The translations under genes and the position numbers were made by a program. Below are positions 8,199 to 16,823 of a stretch of 64,000 nt of DNA, one piece after another (position 1 is the stretch's first letter; every line of letters begins with the position of its first letter). Source of the DNA: Breoghania corrubedonensis. GTDB lineage: Bacteria; Pseudomonadota; Alphaproteobacteria; Rhizobiales; Stappiaceae. Below the pieces are notes generated by a model that saw only the letters and a list, made by a program, of their open reading frames with translations, was not told the origin of the DNA and made no database searches. Location of the stretch: positions 1 through 64,000 of the forward strand of contig NZ_QAYG01000012.1 of assembly GCF_003053845.1 (NCBI RefSeq). Reading direction: 5' to 3'.

Positions 8199-9191
8199 TC
8201 AGGAATTTCCCACGCCGGCGGGCGTCCCGGACGCCTTGGTCTTGCCACCCATCCATTCGGCGGCACGCTGCCCCATTTTCTTGAACTTGTTCGAAGCTGC
8301 TTCGAGACGCGCCTCCCATTCCGGGTTCGGCGCCTGGCCGTCGGTTGCCTTGAAGAAACTTTGCAGCAGGCAGGCAATGGCGAAGGGTTCGATCAGCGCC
8401 GCCTTGACGGCCCATGCAAAAAGAAGCGCGAACACGAAACCGCCCGCCGACCATGCCCCCGGGATCAGATAGACCAGCGCAGAGGCGGGGGCGAGCATGA
8501 GAATGAAGACCACGAACGACAGCCCGTAGACGAACAGCGTCACCCAGGCGGCGTTGAGCAGCATCGGTTTGGCGTTCTGTCCATAAAGCACCAGCGCCTC
8601 GCGGGCGCTCGCCCAGGGGTTGGTCGAGCGATGGCGCAGGATATGGGCGAGAATGATCTCGTCCAGAAGCCCGACGGCGACCCGGAGATACCCGCGGACG
8701 ATCCCCATCACATTGTTGAGGCCCGGTATCGGGAGGAGGCTCATAAGCCCCTGCAGCAGGCCAGTGATGGCGTTGAGCACGCCCTTGACCAGCTGGTCGA
8801 TGCCAAACAGGACCGACGCCTCGCCGAAATGATTGGTGACGATGTCGCGCGCATAGGCGATCTGGCCTTGGCCAGCCGGCAGTTCGCGCCCGTCGAGCGC
8901 CTCGACCATCACCGCGATGTGTCCGGCCTTGACGATGTAGAGAATGTATTCGCGCAAGATGTAAATGACACCGGCAGTGAGTGCGAACCCGATGCCGCCG
9001 CCCCAGAGGGTGCTGGAGGCCTGGAAGTCGCTGTCGCCGATACCGCCGATGCCAAAGCCGATCCCGGCTCCAACGCCAGTGACCAGCACATAGGCGACCG
9101 CGATCGCGAAATAGATGACCATTCTGAAAATGACAAAGGGAGCCGTCTGCGCCATCAGACGCAGGGACAGCCCGACACTGAAACTGAACAT
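8199..9191 (-). CDS. Multi-pass membrane protein of unknown function
   Basis: This 330-residue protein has hydrophobic helices near 20-42 and 62-85. Less hydrophobic, glycine-rich segments lie in the middle (LLQGLMSLLPIPG), and two strong helices occur near 215-270. The C-terminal 60 residues are charged and soluble. The central pattern, with FGEASVLFGIDQLVKGVL and LLDEIILAHILR, looks like a conserved protein with cytoplasmic amphipathic helices. GGAG five bases before the ATG supports the start. I do not recognise the family; a link to membrane traffic or transport is speculation. Confidence 0.72.
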   Translation of the reverse strand: MFSFSVGLSLRLMAQTAPFVIFRMVIYFAIAVAYVLVTGVGAGIGFGIGGIGDSDFQASSTLWGGGIGFALTAGVIYILREYILYIVKAGHIAVMVEALDGRELPAGQGQIAYARDIVTNHFGEASVLFGIDQLVKGVLNAITGLLQGLMSLLPIPGLNNVMGIVRGYLRVAVGLLDEIILAHILRHRSTNPWASAREALVLYGQNAKPMLLNAAWVTLFVYGLSFVVFILMLAPASALVYLIPGAWSAGGFVFALLFAWAVKAALIEPFAIACLLQSFFKATDGQAPNPEWEARLEAASNKFKKMGQRAAEWMGGKTKASGTPAGVGNS

Positions 9192-9360
9192 CTTTGCTCC
9201 AAATCCGTTTGATGCGCCTGATTTGGTAGGCTTAGCCCCGGCCCGGGATGAACGCGCCCCCCAAATGGAGGGGAACCACGCATGTTCCGGGCCGCGCCCT
9301 GGGTAACCGCTTCATGATCCCGCAGCCAGATGAGGCGTCAGGCGAGTTGGATGGAAGCTC

Positions 9361-10260
9361 TCAAAGAGGCCGGGTCCGGGTGACGTAGGTCTCGAAAAAG
9401 TCGGAGAATTTCGCGACCCGCATCGGCAGGCGCTCGTAGGGCGGATAATACAGCGTCAGCCAGAGTTCCGGCGGGCTCCAGTCCGGCAGAAGCCGCTGCA
9501 ACTGGCCACCCCGCAAGGCCTCCTCGACGATGAAATGCGGCAGCAGCGCAATGCCCTCGCCATTGGCCGCAAGTCGGGCCATCAGCTCGCCGTTGTTGCC
9601 CGCGATGGTTTGCCCGGCGCGAATCTTCCGGCTTTTGCCCTCGCAGCGCAGTTCCCAGCTCTCGCCGGTGGAGCGTTCGTCATAGGCAAGGCAGCTGTGC
9701 CGCTCCAGGTCATCCGGCGTCTCCGGCAGGCCATAGGCGGCGATATAGCCCGGCGAGGCCACAATGATGCGCCGGACCGGACAGATCTTGCGCCAGATCG
9801 TCGACTTGTCCCGCGGCGCTTCCGAAATCCGTATGGCCAGATCGTAATCGTCCGACACGATATCGATGAACCTGTCGGTCAGGGTCAGCGACAGGACCGT
9901 CCGCGGGTAGTCCACACGAAACCCCGAGGCGACATCCGGCAGGATCTGCTGGCCGAGCGACATCGGCGCATTGATGCGGATCAGTCCCGCGACGTCGCCA
10001 TGCTGTTCGCGCAATTCGTCGTTCACCTGCTGGAAAGTGTCCAGAAGCGGCGCGATGCGGGCCGCATAAACCGCGCCCGCCGACGTCAGCGAGACGTGCC
10101 GCGTGGTCCTGAGCAACAATTGAATGCCGAGCTGATCCTCAAGACTGCTGACCGCACGGGTGACGGTCGGTGCCGTCATCGACAGCTGGCGGGCGGCGGC
10201 AACGAAGCTGCGCTGTTCCGCGACGGCCAGGAATATCCGGATGTGGTCGAGATCGATCAT
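9361..10260 (-). CDS. LysR-family transcriptional regulator
   Basis: This 299-residue protein has an N-terminal winged helix-turn-helix (about 1-60: IFLAVAEQRSFVAAARQL ... VTRAVSSLEDQLG) and a periplasmic-binding-protein-like effector domain (about 90-295), the standard LysR length and layout. It is divergent from the pirin gene across about 175 bases that contain an inverted repeat, so it probably regulates that gene and itself. The effector is unknown. Confidence 0.93.
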   Translation of the reverse strand: MIDLDHIRIFLAVAEQRSFVAAARQLSMTAPTVTRAVSSLEDQLGIQLLLRTTRHVSLTSAGAVYAARIAPLLDTFQQVNDELREQHGDVAGLIRINAPMSLGQQILPDVASGFRVDYPRTVLSLTLTDRFIDIVSDDYDLAIRISEAPRDKSTIWRKICPVRRIIVASPGYIAAYGLPETPDDLERHSCLAYDERSTGESWELRCEGKSRKIRAGQTIAGNNGELMARLAANGEGIALLPHFIVEEALRGGQLQRLLPDWSPPELWLTLYYPPYERLPMRVAKFSDFFETYVTRTRPL

Positions 10261-10283
10261 GGGTCGATTGTTGCATAAAATGG

Positions 10284-10304
10284 AATAATATTCACGGTAT
10301 TATT
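10284..10304. promoter_or_regulatory. Inverted repeat, likely LysR operator
   Basis: AATAATA and TATTATT form a perfect 7-bp inverted repeat with a 7-base spacer (TTCACGG), 24 bases upstream of the LysR start and between the divergent genes. Size, dyad and position fit a LysR T-N11-A type site. It stands out as AT-rich in GC-rich surroundings. Confidence 0.5.
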
Positions 10305-10382
10305 GCGATTATCTTTTTTCCGGTCCGGGCCCATCTTCCTTTCAACGGCGCACATAGCCGCAGCCTGAAAGGAACAGCCATC

Positions 10383-10430
10383 ATGCTCACGCAAATCAAG
10401 GGCCTGTTGAGGGCGACACCGACGGAGTGA
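10383..10430 (+). CDS. Possible 15-residue leader ORF before the pirin gene
   Basis: An ATG after AAAGGAA opens MLTQIKGLLRATPTE, and its stop lies six bases before the pirin ATG, within the pirin ribosome-binding site. It may be a translated leader that couples to pirin synthesis or the remnant of a deleted gene. The Shine-Dalgarno-like sequence is better than chance, but the ORF is very short. Confidence 0.28.
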   Translation: MLTQIKGLLRATPTE

Positions 10431-10435
10431 AACAC

Positions 10436-11134
10436 ATGAACCTGATCCACGAGAACATGAACCGGGGCCACACCACCACCGGCTGGCTCGATAGCTTCCA
10501 TACGTTTTCCTTCGGCGGTTTCCGCGATCCGGCCCGGATGGGCCATGCCGCCCTGCGCGTCATCAACGAGGACCGGATTATTCCCGGCTCCGGTTTTGCC
10601 GAGCACGGCCATGCGGACATGGATATCCTGACCCTGGTCCTGTCCGGCAAGCTGCGGCACAGGGATACGCTTGGCAATGAAACGGAGATCGCGCCGGGCG
10701 AGGTCCAGCTCATGTCGGCGGGAAGCGGCATCCGTCATTCGGAAATGAACGCCTCGGATACTTCTCCTGCGCATTTCCTGCAGATCTGGATCATCCCGGA
10801 CAGTCAGGGTGGCGCTCCGGACTATCAGCAGGCGGCCTTGCCGGATCGCGAAAGCGCACGGAACTGGTCCCTGATTGCCAGCGGCACGGCCGGCGAGGCT
10901 CCCTTGAGCCTTCTGTCCGATACCAAGGTGTCCATCGCCTATCCGCTTGCCGGCACGACCACGCCAGTGCCCACGGGCAAGGGCCGCAGGGCTTTCCTCC
11001 ATATCGTCGAGGGTCTGGCGACCATCGGCGGAGAGCGCCTTGCCGCCGGTGACGGACTTCAGGCCGGCGACGAGGCCTTGCCGGATCTGACCTGGATCAC
11101 CGACGGGCAGGCTCTGCTTTTCGACATGGAATGA
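10436..11134 (+). CDS. Pirin family protein (bicupin)
   Basis: This 232-residue protein starts with the block NRGHTTTGWLDSFHTFSFG typical of YhhW-type pirins. The N-terminal cupin holds the metal-binding histidines in GFAEHGHADMDI and RHSEMNAS, and a second, degenerate cupin follows (about 140-232). Related proteins bind Fe(II) and some oxidise quercetin. The cellular role here is unknown. Start 10436 was chosen over the GTG nine bases upstream because GGAG lies eight bases before it. It is divergent from the LysR regulator, its probable controller. Confidence 0.9.
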   Translation: MNLIHENMNRGHTTTGWLDSFHTFSFGGFRDPARMGHAALRVINEDRIIPGSGFAEHGHADMDILTLVLSGKLRHRDTLGNETEIAPGEVQLMSAGSGIRHSEMNASDTSPAHFLQIWIIPDSQGGAPDYQQAALPDRESARNWSLIASGTAGEAPLSLLSDTKVSIAYPLAGTTTPVPTGKGRRAFLHIVEGLATIGGERLAAGDGLQAGDEALPDLTWITDGQALLFDME

Positions 11135-11163
11135 TCGCCGGCCATCATGATCGACACGAAAAA

Positions 11164-11201
11164 GGCGCCCGCCGTCCTCTCTGGAAGGGACGGCGGGCGC
11201 C
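11164..11201 (-). terminator. Intrinsic terminator between convergent genes
   Basis: A perfect 14-bp GC-rich stem (11164-11177 with 11188-11201) has a 10-base loop. On the minus strand it is followed by five T residues, so it fits a terminator for transcription coming from the hydrolase side. On the plus strand it follows the pirin stop by 29 bases but has no T-run. Confidence 0.65.
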
Positions 11202-11407
11202 CGTTCGTCATGCCCTGATCTGAGTGTCTCGCGCCTTGCCGCCGCGTGCCGCGACACGGATGCCGATCGCGGCCAGGGCCAGTCCACCTCCAAGGACACT
11301 CACCGCGACCCAGCCTTCCCGGGCTCAGGCCGAGGTCTCCCGTTTGCGGGAATGTCCCGGCCCGCGCTGATCGGGGCGGGCCGGGGAGGGGAGGTGAGGA
11401 GTGAGGT

Positions 11408-11474
11408 GAGCGATCCCGGTTTCTGTCCCGGTTCCGGCTCGAAGGTCCCCGGAACGCAAGAACCGGGATCGCTC
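11408..11474 (-). terminator. Long hairpin just after the hydrolase stop
   Basis: GAGCGATCCCGGTT at 11408-11421 pairs perfectly with 11461-11474. An inner 7-bp stem (GTTCCGG with CCGGAAC) extends the structure. It starts 8 bases after the hydrolase stop and lacks a T-run, so it may stabilise the mRNA end or slow polymerase before the terminator at 11164-11201. Confidence 0.45.
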
Positions 11475-11481
11475 TCGACAC

Positions 11482-12453
11482 TCAGCCCCGGATGAAGGCC
11501 AGCATGTCGGCATTCACCACATCGGGGTGAACGGTCATGAAGCCATGCGGATAGCCCTCGTAGACCTTGAGGGTGCCGTTCTTCAGCAGCTTGACGGCCA
11601 GCAGCGCGCTGTCTGCGATCGGAACGATCTGGTCGTCAGCGCCATGCATGACGAGGGTCGGGATTTCGATTGCCTTGAGATCGTCGGTGAAGTCGGTCTC
11701 GGAGAATGCCTTGATGCCGTCGTAATGGGCCTTGGCACTGCCCATCATGCCCTGCCGCCACCAGTTGGTGATATTGGCTTCGGTGACCTTGGCGCCTTCG
11801 CGGTTGAAGCCGTAGAACGGGCCGGCCGGCACATCGTGGTAGAACTGCGCCCGGTTCTCGGCAAGCGCGGCCCGGAAACCGTCGAACACCTCCATGGGCA
11901 GCCCGCCCGGGTTGGCTTCGCTCTTCAGCATGATCGGCGGGACCGCGCCGAGCGTGATCAGCTTCGCCGCCCGGTCCTTGCCCTTGCGCGCAACATAGGC
12001 CGCCGCTTCGCCGCCACCCGTCGAATGTCCGATATGGACGGAGTTCTTCACGTCGAGCTGGTCCATCAGTGCCGCGACATCGGCCACGTAATGATCCATG
12101 TCGTGACCGTCGCTCACCTGCGCGGAGCGGCCGTGGCCGCGGCGGTCGTGCGCGATGACGCGGAACCCCTTGTGGACGAAGAACAGCAGCTGCGGATCCC
12201 AGTCGTCGGAGGACAGCGGCCATCCGTGATGGAAGACGATGGGCTGTGCGTCCCTGGGGCCCCAGTCCTTGTAGAAGATGTCCACGCCATCGGGCGTCGT
12301 GATGAAACTCCGGGTCATATCAATGCCTCCTTCTGTTTGGGTCTGATTGCTTCCGCCTGCCGCGAACGCGGGAAATGACAGGGCCGCCGCAAGGCCGGCA
12401 CCGGCAATCAACGCCTCGCGGCGGGTTGGGAGAAAGCGGGTCGTGCTGGTCAT
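11482..12453 (-). CDS. Tat-exported alpha/beta hydrolase, non-heme chloroperoxidase-like
   Basis: This 323-residue protein carries a twin-arginine signal (TRREALIAGAGL) ending near residue 33, so it is probably exported folded. The alpha/beta hydrolase fold follows: oxyanion segment HHGWPL, the HDRRGHGRS block typical of bacterial haloperoxidases and aryl esterases, nucleophile Ser144 in GHSTGGGE, acid in GADDQ and base in YPHGF. Family members hydrolyse esters and perhydrolyse acids. A start at 12453 has GGGAG six bases upstream. The gene sits in an accessory cluster with pirin, DoxX and an MFS exporter, which hints at stress or xenobiotic handling. Confidence 0.9.
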   Translation of the reverse strand: MTSTTRFLPTRREALIAGAGLAAALSFPAFAAGGSNQTQTEGGIDMTRSFITTPDGVDIFYKDWGPRDAQPIVFHHGWPLSSDDWDPQLLFFVHKGFRVIAHDRRGHGRSAQVSDGHDMDHYVADVAALMDQLDVKNSVHIGHSTGGGEAAAYVARKGKDRAAKLITLGAVPPIMLKSEANPGGLPMEVFDGFRAALAENRAQFYHDVPAGPFYGFNREGAKVTEANITNWWRQGMMGSAKAHYDGIKAFSETDFTDDLKAIEIPTLVMHGADDQIVPIADSALLAVKLLKNGTLKVYEGYPHGFMTVHPDVVNADMLAFIRG

Positions 12454-12605
12454 GGTCAGCTCCCTACAAGAACCGAGACGGAGCCGTTCATGCCGCCTCA
12501 GCAAACGAGGCGGAGACTAGACGTGATTGCGCCGCGGCTCTTGTTGCTTCGTCTGCTGTTTTGAACGATTGGAGGTCGAATACCGCAAAGTCTCTCGTCG
12601 AGACG

Positions 12606-13040
12606 TCAGTCCGGAGAGGTTTTTCCTCTCCGAAGATCTTGGAGCGCCACCAGAAGGAAGGCGCCGACCAGGCCGAGATGCTCGAAGAATCCGTTCGTGG
12701 CCATCGCCCTGTCCATTCCCGGCGGCAGCATCCAGAAGCGGAAGGCGAGGAAAGTCGCGGCAAGCGTGAAGGCGCCGAGCGCCAGTGCGCCCAACCAGCG
12801 GAAGACGCCGCTCAGAACCAGAACGCACATGCTCAGCTCGAACCCGATGACTGCAATGGCGATGGGCCCCGGCGGATGGAGACCGAAATGCGCCATCTCG
12901 GCGGCGGCCCCGGCAAGGTCGAAACTCTTGGTCAGCGCCCCCTGCAGATAGGCCGAGCAGAGCGCGAGAAGCGCGACCGCCCTGACGACCCGTCCCCCCC
13001 GGCCGCCGCGCAAGATCGGTTTCAAGGCATGCGTGTTCAT
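12606..13040 (-). CDS. DoxX-family membrane protein
   Basis: This 144-residue protein has four transmembrane helices (about 17-36, 53-73, 78-100 and 120-137). The pattern SAYLQGALTKSFDLAGAAAEMAHFGL, followed by a helix containing E, matches the DoxX/DoxD superfamily, where related proteins contribute to membrane redox or stress functions. The start at 13040 is preceded by AAGGGG eight bases upstream; a longer frame adds only Arg- and Pro-rich residues. It lies in the same orientation as the hydrolase and the MFS gene. Confidence 0.82.
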   Translation of the reverse strand: MNTHALKPILRGGRGGRVVRAVALLALCSAYLQGALTKSFDLAGAAAEMAHFGLHPPGPIAIAVIGFELSMCVLVLSGVFRWLGALALGAFTLAATFLAFRFWMLPPGMDRAMATNGFFEHLGLVGAFLLVALQDLRRGKTSPD

Positions 13041-13145
13041 CACCGGCCCCTTGTTGGCGCAGTACGGTTCGACCGGATTTGCCCGCTCTGATCGGACCAT
13101 GCGCAGGTTATCGATATGGAGAGATTTCCTGTTCGGCGGCAGATC

Positions 13146-14750
13146 TCAGTCCCGGGGCAGATCGGCGGCCAGAAGATGACGGACGACCGGCGGCTCGGAA
13201 CCCGCGTGGTATTTCAGAAGCTCCGACTGGATGTCCGCGTCCGCTTTGGAAACCCGCTTGTGCTGCCTGAGGTGCTCCGCCCAGGACTCGACGAAAAACC
13301 ATTCCAGCATCAGCCCCTTGTCGCTTGCGTCTTCGCTGATCCCCCAGGAATAGGCACCATCGCGCCGCCGCTCCCTCGACAGGTGCCTCATGCGCCGCAG
13401 GAAGGCAGGCTGATCTTCGGCGGCCACGCGGTACTCGATCGTCACCAGCACCGGCCCCCGGTCATGCTCCACCACCTGCTGTGTCAGCGGCTCGGGCCAG
13501 TGATTTGCGGGCGTGAGGTCGAGGTCTCCCTTGGGCAGCCTGATCCTGTGAAAGACGGCGGCACTTGAAGCGAGCAGGGCGGCCGCGATCAGCAGTGCGC
13601 CGGAAATGCCGGAAAATTCCGCGACCAGCCCCCAGCCGACGCTTCCGCCCGTCAACGCGGCGTTGAAGACGGTGAGATAGACCGCCAGGGACCGGCCTCT
13701 GACCCAGTTGGGCAGAATGGCCTGCGCGGTCCCGTTCAGCGTGGTCAGGGCGGTGATCCATGCCGCGCCGATGAGAAGGAACAGCACATAGGACAGGGCC
13801 TGGATCGGAAACAGCACCAGAACGGCCATGGAGGCGGCGATGGTGATGGCCGATGCGAGCATCAGCCCGTCCGGACCCGCATGGCGGCGCAAGACGGGAA
13901 GGAGCAGCGCACCGGCGATGGCCCCGGCGCCGGTGCTGCCAAGCAACAGGCCGTAGAAACCGGAACCTCCGTGCAAAAGGTTGCGGGCGACAAGCGGAAG
14001 CAGAGCCCAGATCGCACTGGCCGCGGCGAAGTAGACCCCGGCCCTGATCAGCACCAGATGCAGCTGGCGGCTTGCCAGCGCGTAACGAAGCCCGGCCCGG
14101 AAGGCGCCGGAAAACCGCTCTGCGAGGGGATCTTCGGCTGTCTTCCCGCGCGGCCACCAGAGCAGCGCCCCGATCACCACGACGTAGCTTGCGACATCGA
14201 CCCCGTAGGTGACGGCGGCACCGGCGACCGACAGAAGCAGGCCGCCGACAGCCGGCCCCACGGCACGGGCGATGTTGATGCCGAGCGAGTTCAGCGCAAT
14301 CGCGCTGCGCAGCGTCTCTTTGGAAACCAGTTCCGGAACGATCACCTGCCAGGTCGGGATCATCAGGGCGGCCCCGAGCCCGCCCATGAACGTCAGGCCG
14401 ATGAGCGTCGCAACGCTCAAGGTTCCCGTCGCGGACAGGGCCAGAAGCCCGAGGCTGACACACGCGAGAAGCACCTGGATGGCGATCAGGAACTTGCGCC
14501 GGTCCAGAATGTCGGTGAGCACCCCCGCAGGCAGCGAGAACAGGAACAGCGGCAGGGTTGCCGCCGCCTGGATCAGGGCCACGGAAAGAGGGGAGGGCGA
14601 CAGCGACGTGACAAGCCAGGCGCTTGCCACGTCGCGGACAAAGGATCCGGTATTGCCGATGACCGTTGCCATCCAGAGCACGAGGAAGACCTTGTGCCGC
14701 AACGGGGCGAAAGGACCGTCGGAGGGTCCGGTAGATGCGCTTGCAGCCAT
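13146..14750 (-). CDS. MFS exporter with C-terminal monooxygenase-like domain
   Basis: This 534-residue protein has a 12-helix major facilitator domain of the EntS/MFS_3 type (residues about 12-405, with FVRDVASAWLV and the loop DILDRRKFL). It ends in a roughly 100-residue soluble ferredoxin-like domain (IEYRVAAEDQ ... WGISEDASDKG ... EWFFVESWAEHLRQH) like antibiotic biosynthesis monooxygenases. This fusion is known in one branch of bacterial MFS proteins. The substrate is not known; export of a small metabolite is likely. The start at 14750 has GGAG six bases upstream. Confidence 0.88.
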   Translation of the reverse strand: MAASASTGPSDGPFAPLRHKVFLVLWMATVIGNTGSFVRDVASAWLVTSLSPSPLSVALIQAAATLPLFLFSLPAGVLTDILDRRKFLIAIQVLLACVSLGLLALSATGTLSVATLIGLTFMGGLGAALMIPTWQVIVPELVSKETLRSAIALNSLGINIARAVGPAVGGLLLSVAGAAVTYGVDVASYVVVIGALLWWPRGKTAEDPLAERFSGAFRAGLRYALASRQLHLVLIRAGVYFAAASAIWALLPLVARNLLHGGSGFYGLLLGSTGAGAIAGALLLPVLRRHAGPDGLMLASAITIAASMAVLVLFPIQALSYVLFLLIGAAWITALTTLNGTAQAILPNWVRGRSLAVYLTVFNAALTGGSVGWGLVAEFSGISGALLIAAALLASSAAVFHRIRLPKGDLDLTPANHWPEPLTQQVVEHDRGPVLVTIEYRVAAEDQPAFLRRMRHLSRERRRDGAYSWGISEDASDKGLMLEWFFVESWAEHLRQHKRVSKADADIQSELLKYHAGSEPPVVRHLLAADLPRD

Positions 14751-14807
14751 CGCCGTCTCCAGTTCGAAAGGGCGTCTTGTCATGCCCGGGAAGAGAGAAT
14801 TGCGGCC

Positions 14808-14875
14808 GGGCGGTCTAGAGCGCTTTCCGATCAAACGGACCCGTTTGATCGACAAGAATATGCTCTAGACCGCCC
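14808..14875. repeat. Palindromic intergenic repeat overlapping a gene end
   Basis: The arms 14808-14821 and 14862-14875 are perfect 14-bp inverted copies (GGGCGGTCTAGAGC). Inside lies a second perfect 10-bp dyad, GATCAAACGG at 14829-14838 with 14841-14850. This nested form is typical of dispersed palindromic elements in Hyphomicrobiales. It contains the last codons and stop of the amidohydrolase gene and would fold as a transcript end for it. Confidence 0.7.
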
Positions 14876-16742
14876 AGCACGCGCATCCGAGCGCTCCCCA
14901 GAAGCTCTTCAGGTCCGAAACCGGGGCATCGGTGCCCCAGGCGCCGAGATGGTTGTGGCCGTGAATGCCGCATGAGTTCGCGCACCCGCACCCGGCCGTC
15001 GCCTGCCGTTGCAGGGGGTTTCGCCCCACTCCTTCCGGCTCGCCCCAGGCAGCATATCCCTTGAAAGTCCGCACGGGAGACCAGTCGGGCATGGCAGGCG
15101 GAACCGGGTTCTCGTCCAGGGAGCCGAAGTCGCCTGCGCCATAGACGATCTTGCCTCCAACCATCGTGAGGTCGGACGTGAGATGCGAAATCTCGTCTTC
15201 CGCGCAGGCGAAGAAATCCTTGCTCGTAACCACGAGATCGGCGAGCTGCCCGGCCTCGATCCGTCCCTTGAGGCCTTCCTCGTTGGAGAACCAGGTTCCG
15301 TTCTCGGTCCACATGCGCAGCGCCGTTTCCCGGTCGAGGCAGTTGTGCTGCGGATAGATGCGCAGACCGCCCACCGTCCTTCCGGTGATCATCCAGGCAA
15401 GGGAAACCCAAGGGTTATAGGACGCCACCCGGGTGGCATCGGTCCCGGCGGAAACCTTCACGCCCATGTCCAGCATCCTGGCGATTGGCGGGGTGGCCTC
15501 GGCGGCACCGAGGCCATAACGCTCAACGAAATATTCGCCCTGATAGGCCATGCGGTGCTGGACCGCCACGCCGCCTCCAAGAGCCGAAATGCGGTCGATC
15601 GAACGCTCCGAAATGGTCTCCGCATGGTCGAAGAACCAGTTCAGCCCTTCCAGCGGGATGTCCTGATTGACCTTCTCGAAAACGTCCAGGGCCCGCGAGA
15701 TGGTCTCGTCATAGGTGGCGTGAAGCCGCCAGGGCCAGCGGTTCTCGGCCAGCACGCGCACGACCTCCTCCAGTTCCCCCTCCATTTCCGGCTCCATGTC
15801 GGGCCGGGGCTGGCGGAAATCCTCGAAGTCGGCGGCGGAAAAGACCAGCATCTCGCCCGCGCCGTTGTGGCGGAAATAGTCGTTTCCCTGCTTGTACTTC
15901 ACCGAAGCCGTCCAGTTGAGGAAGTCGTCCTTCTCTTCCTTCGGCTTCTGGGTGAAGAGGTTATAGGCGAGGCGGACCGTCATCTGGTCCTCGTCCGCCA
16001 GCTTCTGGATGACGGCATAGTCGTCCGGATAGTTCTGGAAACCGCCGCCGGCGTCGATCACGCTGGTGACGCCGAGCCGGTTCAACTCGCGCATGAAGTG
16101 GCGGGTGGAGTTGACCTGATAGTCGAACGGAAGCTTCGGCCCCCTGGCGAGTGTCGCGTAGAGAATGCCCGCGTTCGGCTTGGCAAGAAGCAGGCCGGTC
16201 GGATTGCCGTTGCCGTCCCGCAGGATTTCGCCGCCCGGCGGATTGGGCGTGTCCCTCGTGTATCCCACCGCCCGCAATGCCGCCCCGTTCAGCAGCGCCC
16301 GGTCATACAGATGCAGAAGGAATACGGGCGTGTCCGGCGCGACCGCATTGATCTCGTCGAGCGTCGGCAGCCGCTTTTCCGCAAACTGATGCTCCGTGAA
16401 GCCGCCGATGACGCGCACCCACTGGGGCGGGGGCGTCACCGCGACCTGACGCTTCAGCATGTCCATGGCATCGGCGAGGGAGCGCACACCGTCCCAGCGC
16501 AGCTCCATGTTGAAGTTCAGGCCGCCGCGCACGACGTGGGTGTGATTGTCGATCAGGCCGGGCAGAACCCTCCTGCCCTTCAGATCCACGATCCGGGTGT
16601 GCGGTCCCGCAAGCGCCAGGACCTCCTTGTCATGGCCAACCGCCAGGAACTTCCCGTCCTTGACCGCGATTGCGCTCGCGACAGGGTTGCTGCGGTCCAG
16701 AGTGGTGACGAGACCGGTGTGGAGTATCAGATCGGCATTCAT
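14865..16742 (-). CDS. YtcJ-type metal-dependent amidohydrolase with Cys-rich tail
   Basis: This 625-residue protein has a composite beta-sandwich with urease-like TIM barrel. Metal ligands appear in DNHTHV (66-70), in FFDHAET and in GTDATR, and the chain ends the barrel with GQLADLVV. Relatives hydrolyse amides or cyclic amides of unknown identity. The last about 60 residues are unusual: TAGCGCANSCGIHGHNH and GALGCACWAV, dense in Cys and His and possibly a metal site. The final codons lie inside a palindromic repeat. It precedes nothing on its strand until the MFS gene and lies downstream of XapX. Confidence 0.87.
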   Translation of the reverse strand: MNADLILHTGLVTTLDRSNPVASAIAVKDGKFLAVGHDKEVLALAGPHTRIVDLKGRRVLPGLIDNHTHVVRGGLNFNMELRWDGVRSLADAMDMLKRQVAVTPPPQWVRVIGGFTEHQFAEKRLPTLDEINAVAPDTPVFLLHLYDRALLNGAALRAVGYTRDTPNPPGGEILRDGNGNPTGLLLAKPNAGILYATLARGPKLPFDYQVNSTRHFMRELNRLGVTSVIDAGGGFQNYPDDYAVIQKLADEDQMTVRLAYNLFTQKPKEEKDDFLNWTASVKYKQGNDYFRHNGAGEMLVFSAADFEDFRQPRPDMEPEMEGELEEVVRVLAENRWPWRLHATYDETISRALDVFEKVNQDIPLEGLNWFFDHAETISERSIDRISALGGGVAVQHRMAYQGEYFVERYGLGAAEATPPIARMLDMGVKVSAGTDATRVASYNPWVSLAWMITGRTVGGLRIYPQHNCLDRETALRMWTENGTWFSNEEGLKGRIEAGQLADLVVTSKDFFACAEDEISHLTSDLTMVGGKIVYGAGDFGSLDENPVPPAMPDWSPVRTFKGYAAWGEPEGVGRNPLQRQATAGCGCANSCGIHGHNHLGAWGTDAPVSDLKSFWGALGCACWAV

Positions 16743-16823
16743 GTGGGGGCGTCCTTTCCTCGAAGTCTTTGCGCAGGCCCGCAGGCGCGGACCATCCGGT
16801 TTCCGGTGTCGGGCGGAGGAAGA

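Larger units (their letters stand above)
11135..11481. other. Convergent intergenic region with two strong hairpins
   Basis: The pirin and hydrolase genes converge here. Two long perfect stems (listed separately) occupy much of the space. Between them, the minus strand carries a short hydrophobic frame with glycine and alanine (about 11215-11330) that lacks a good start, so I do not annotate it. Confidence 0.5.

Noticed and set aside
11215-11330. Short hydrophobic minus-strand frame
   Set aside because: It looks like one membrane helix but has an upstream stop, only a GTG start and no ribosome-binding site, and lies between two terminator-like hairpins.
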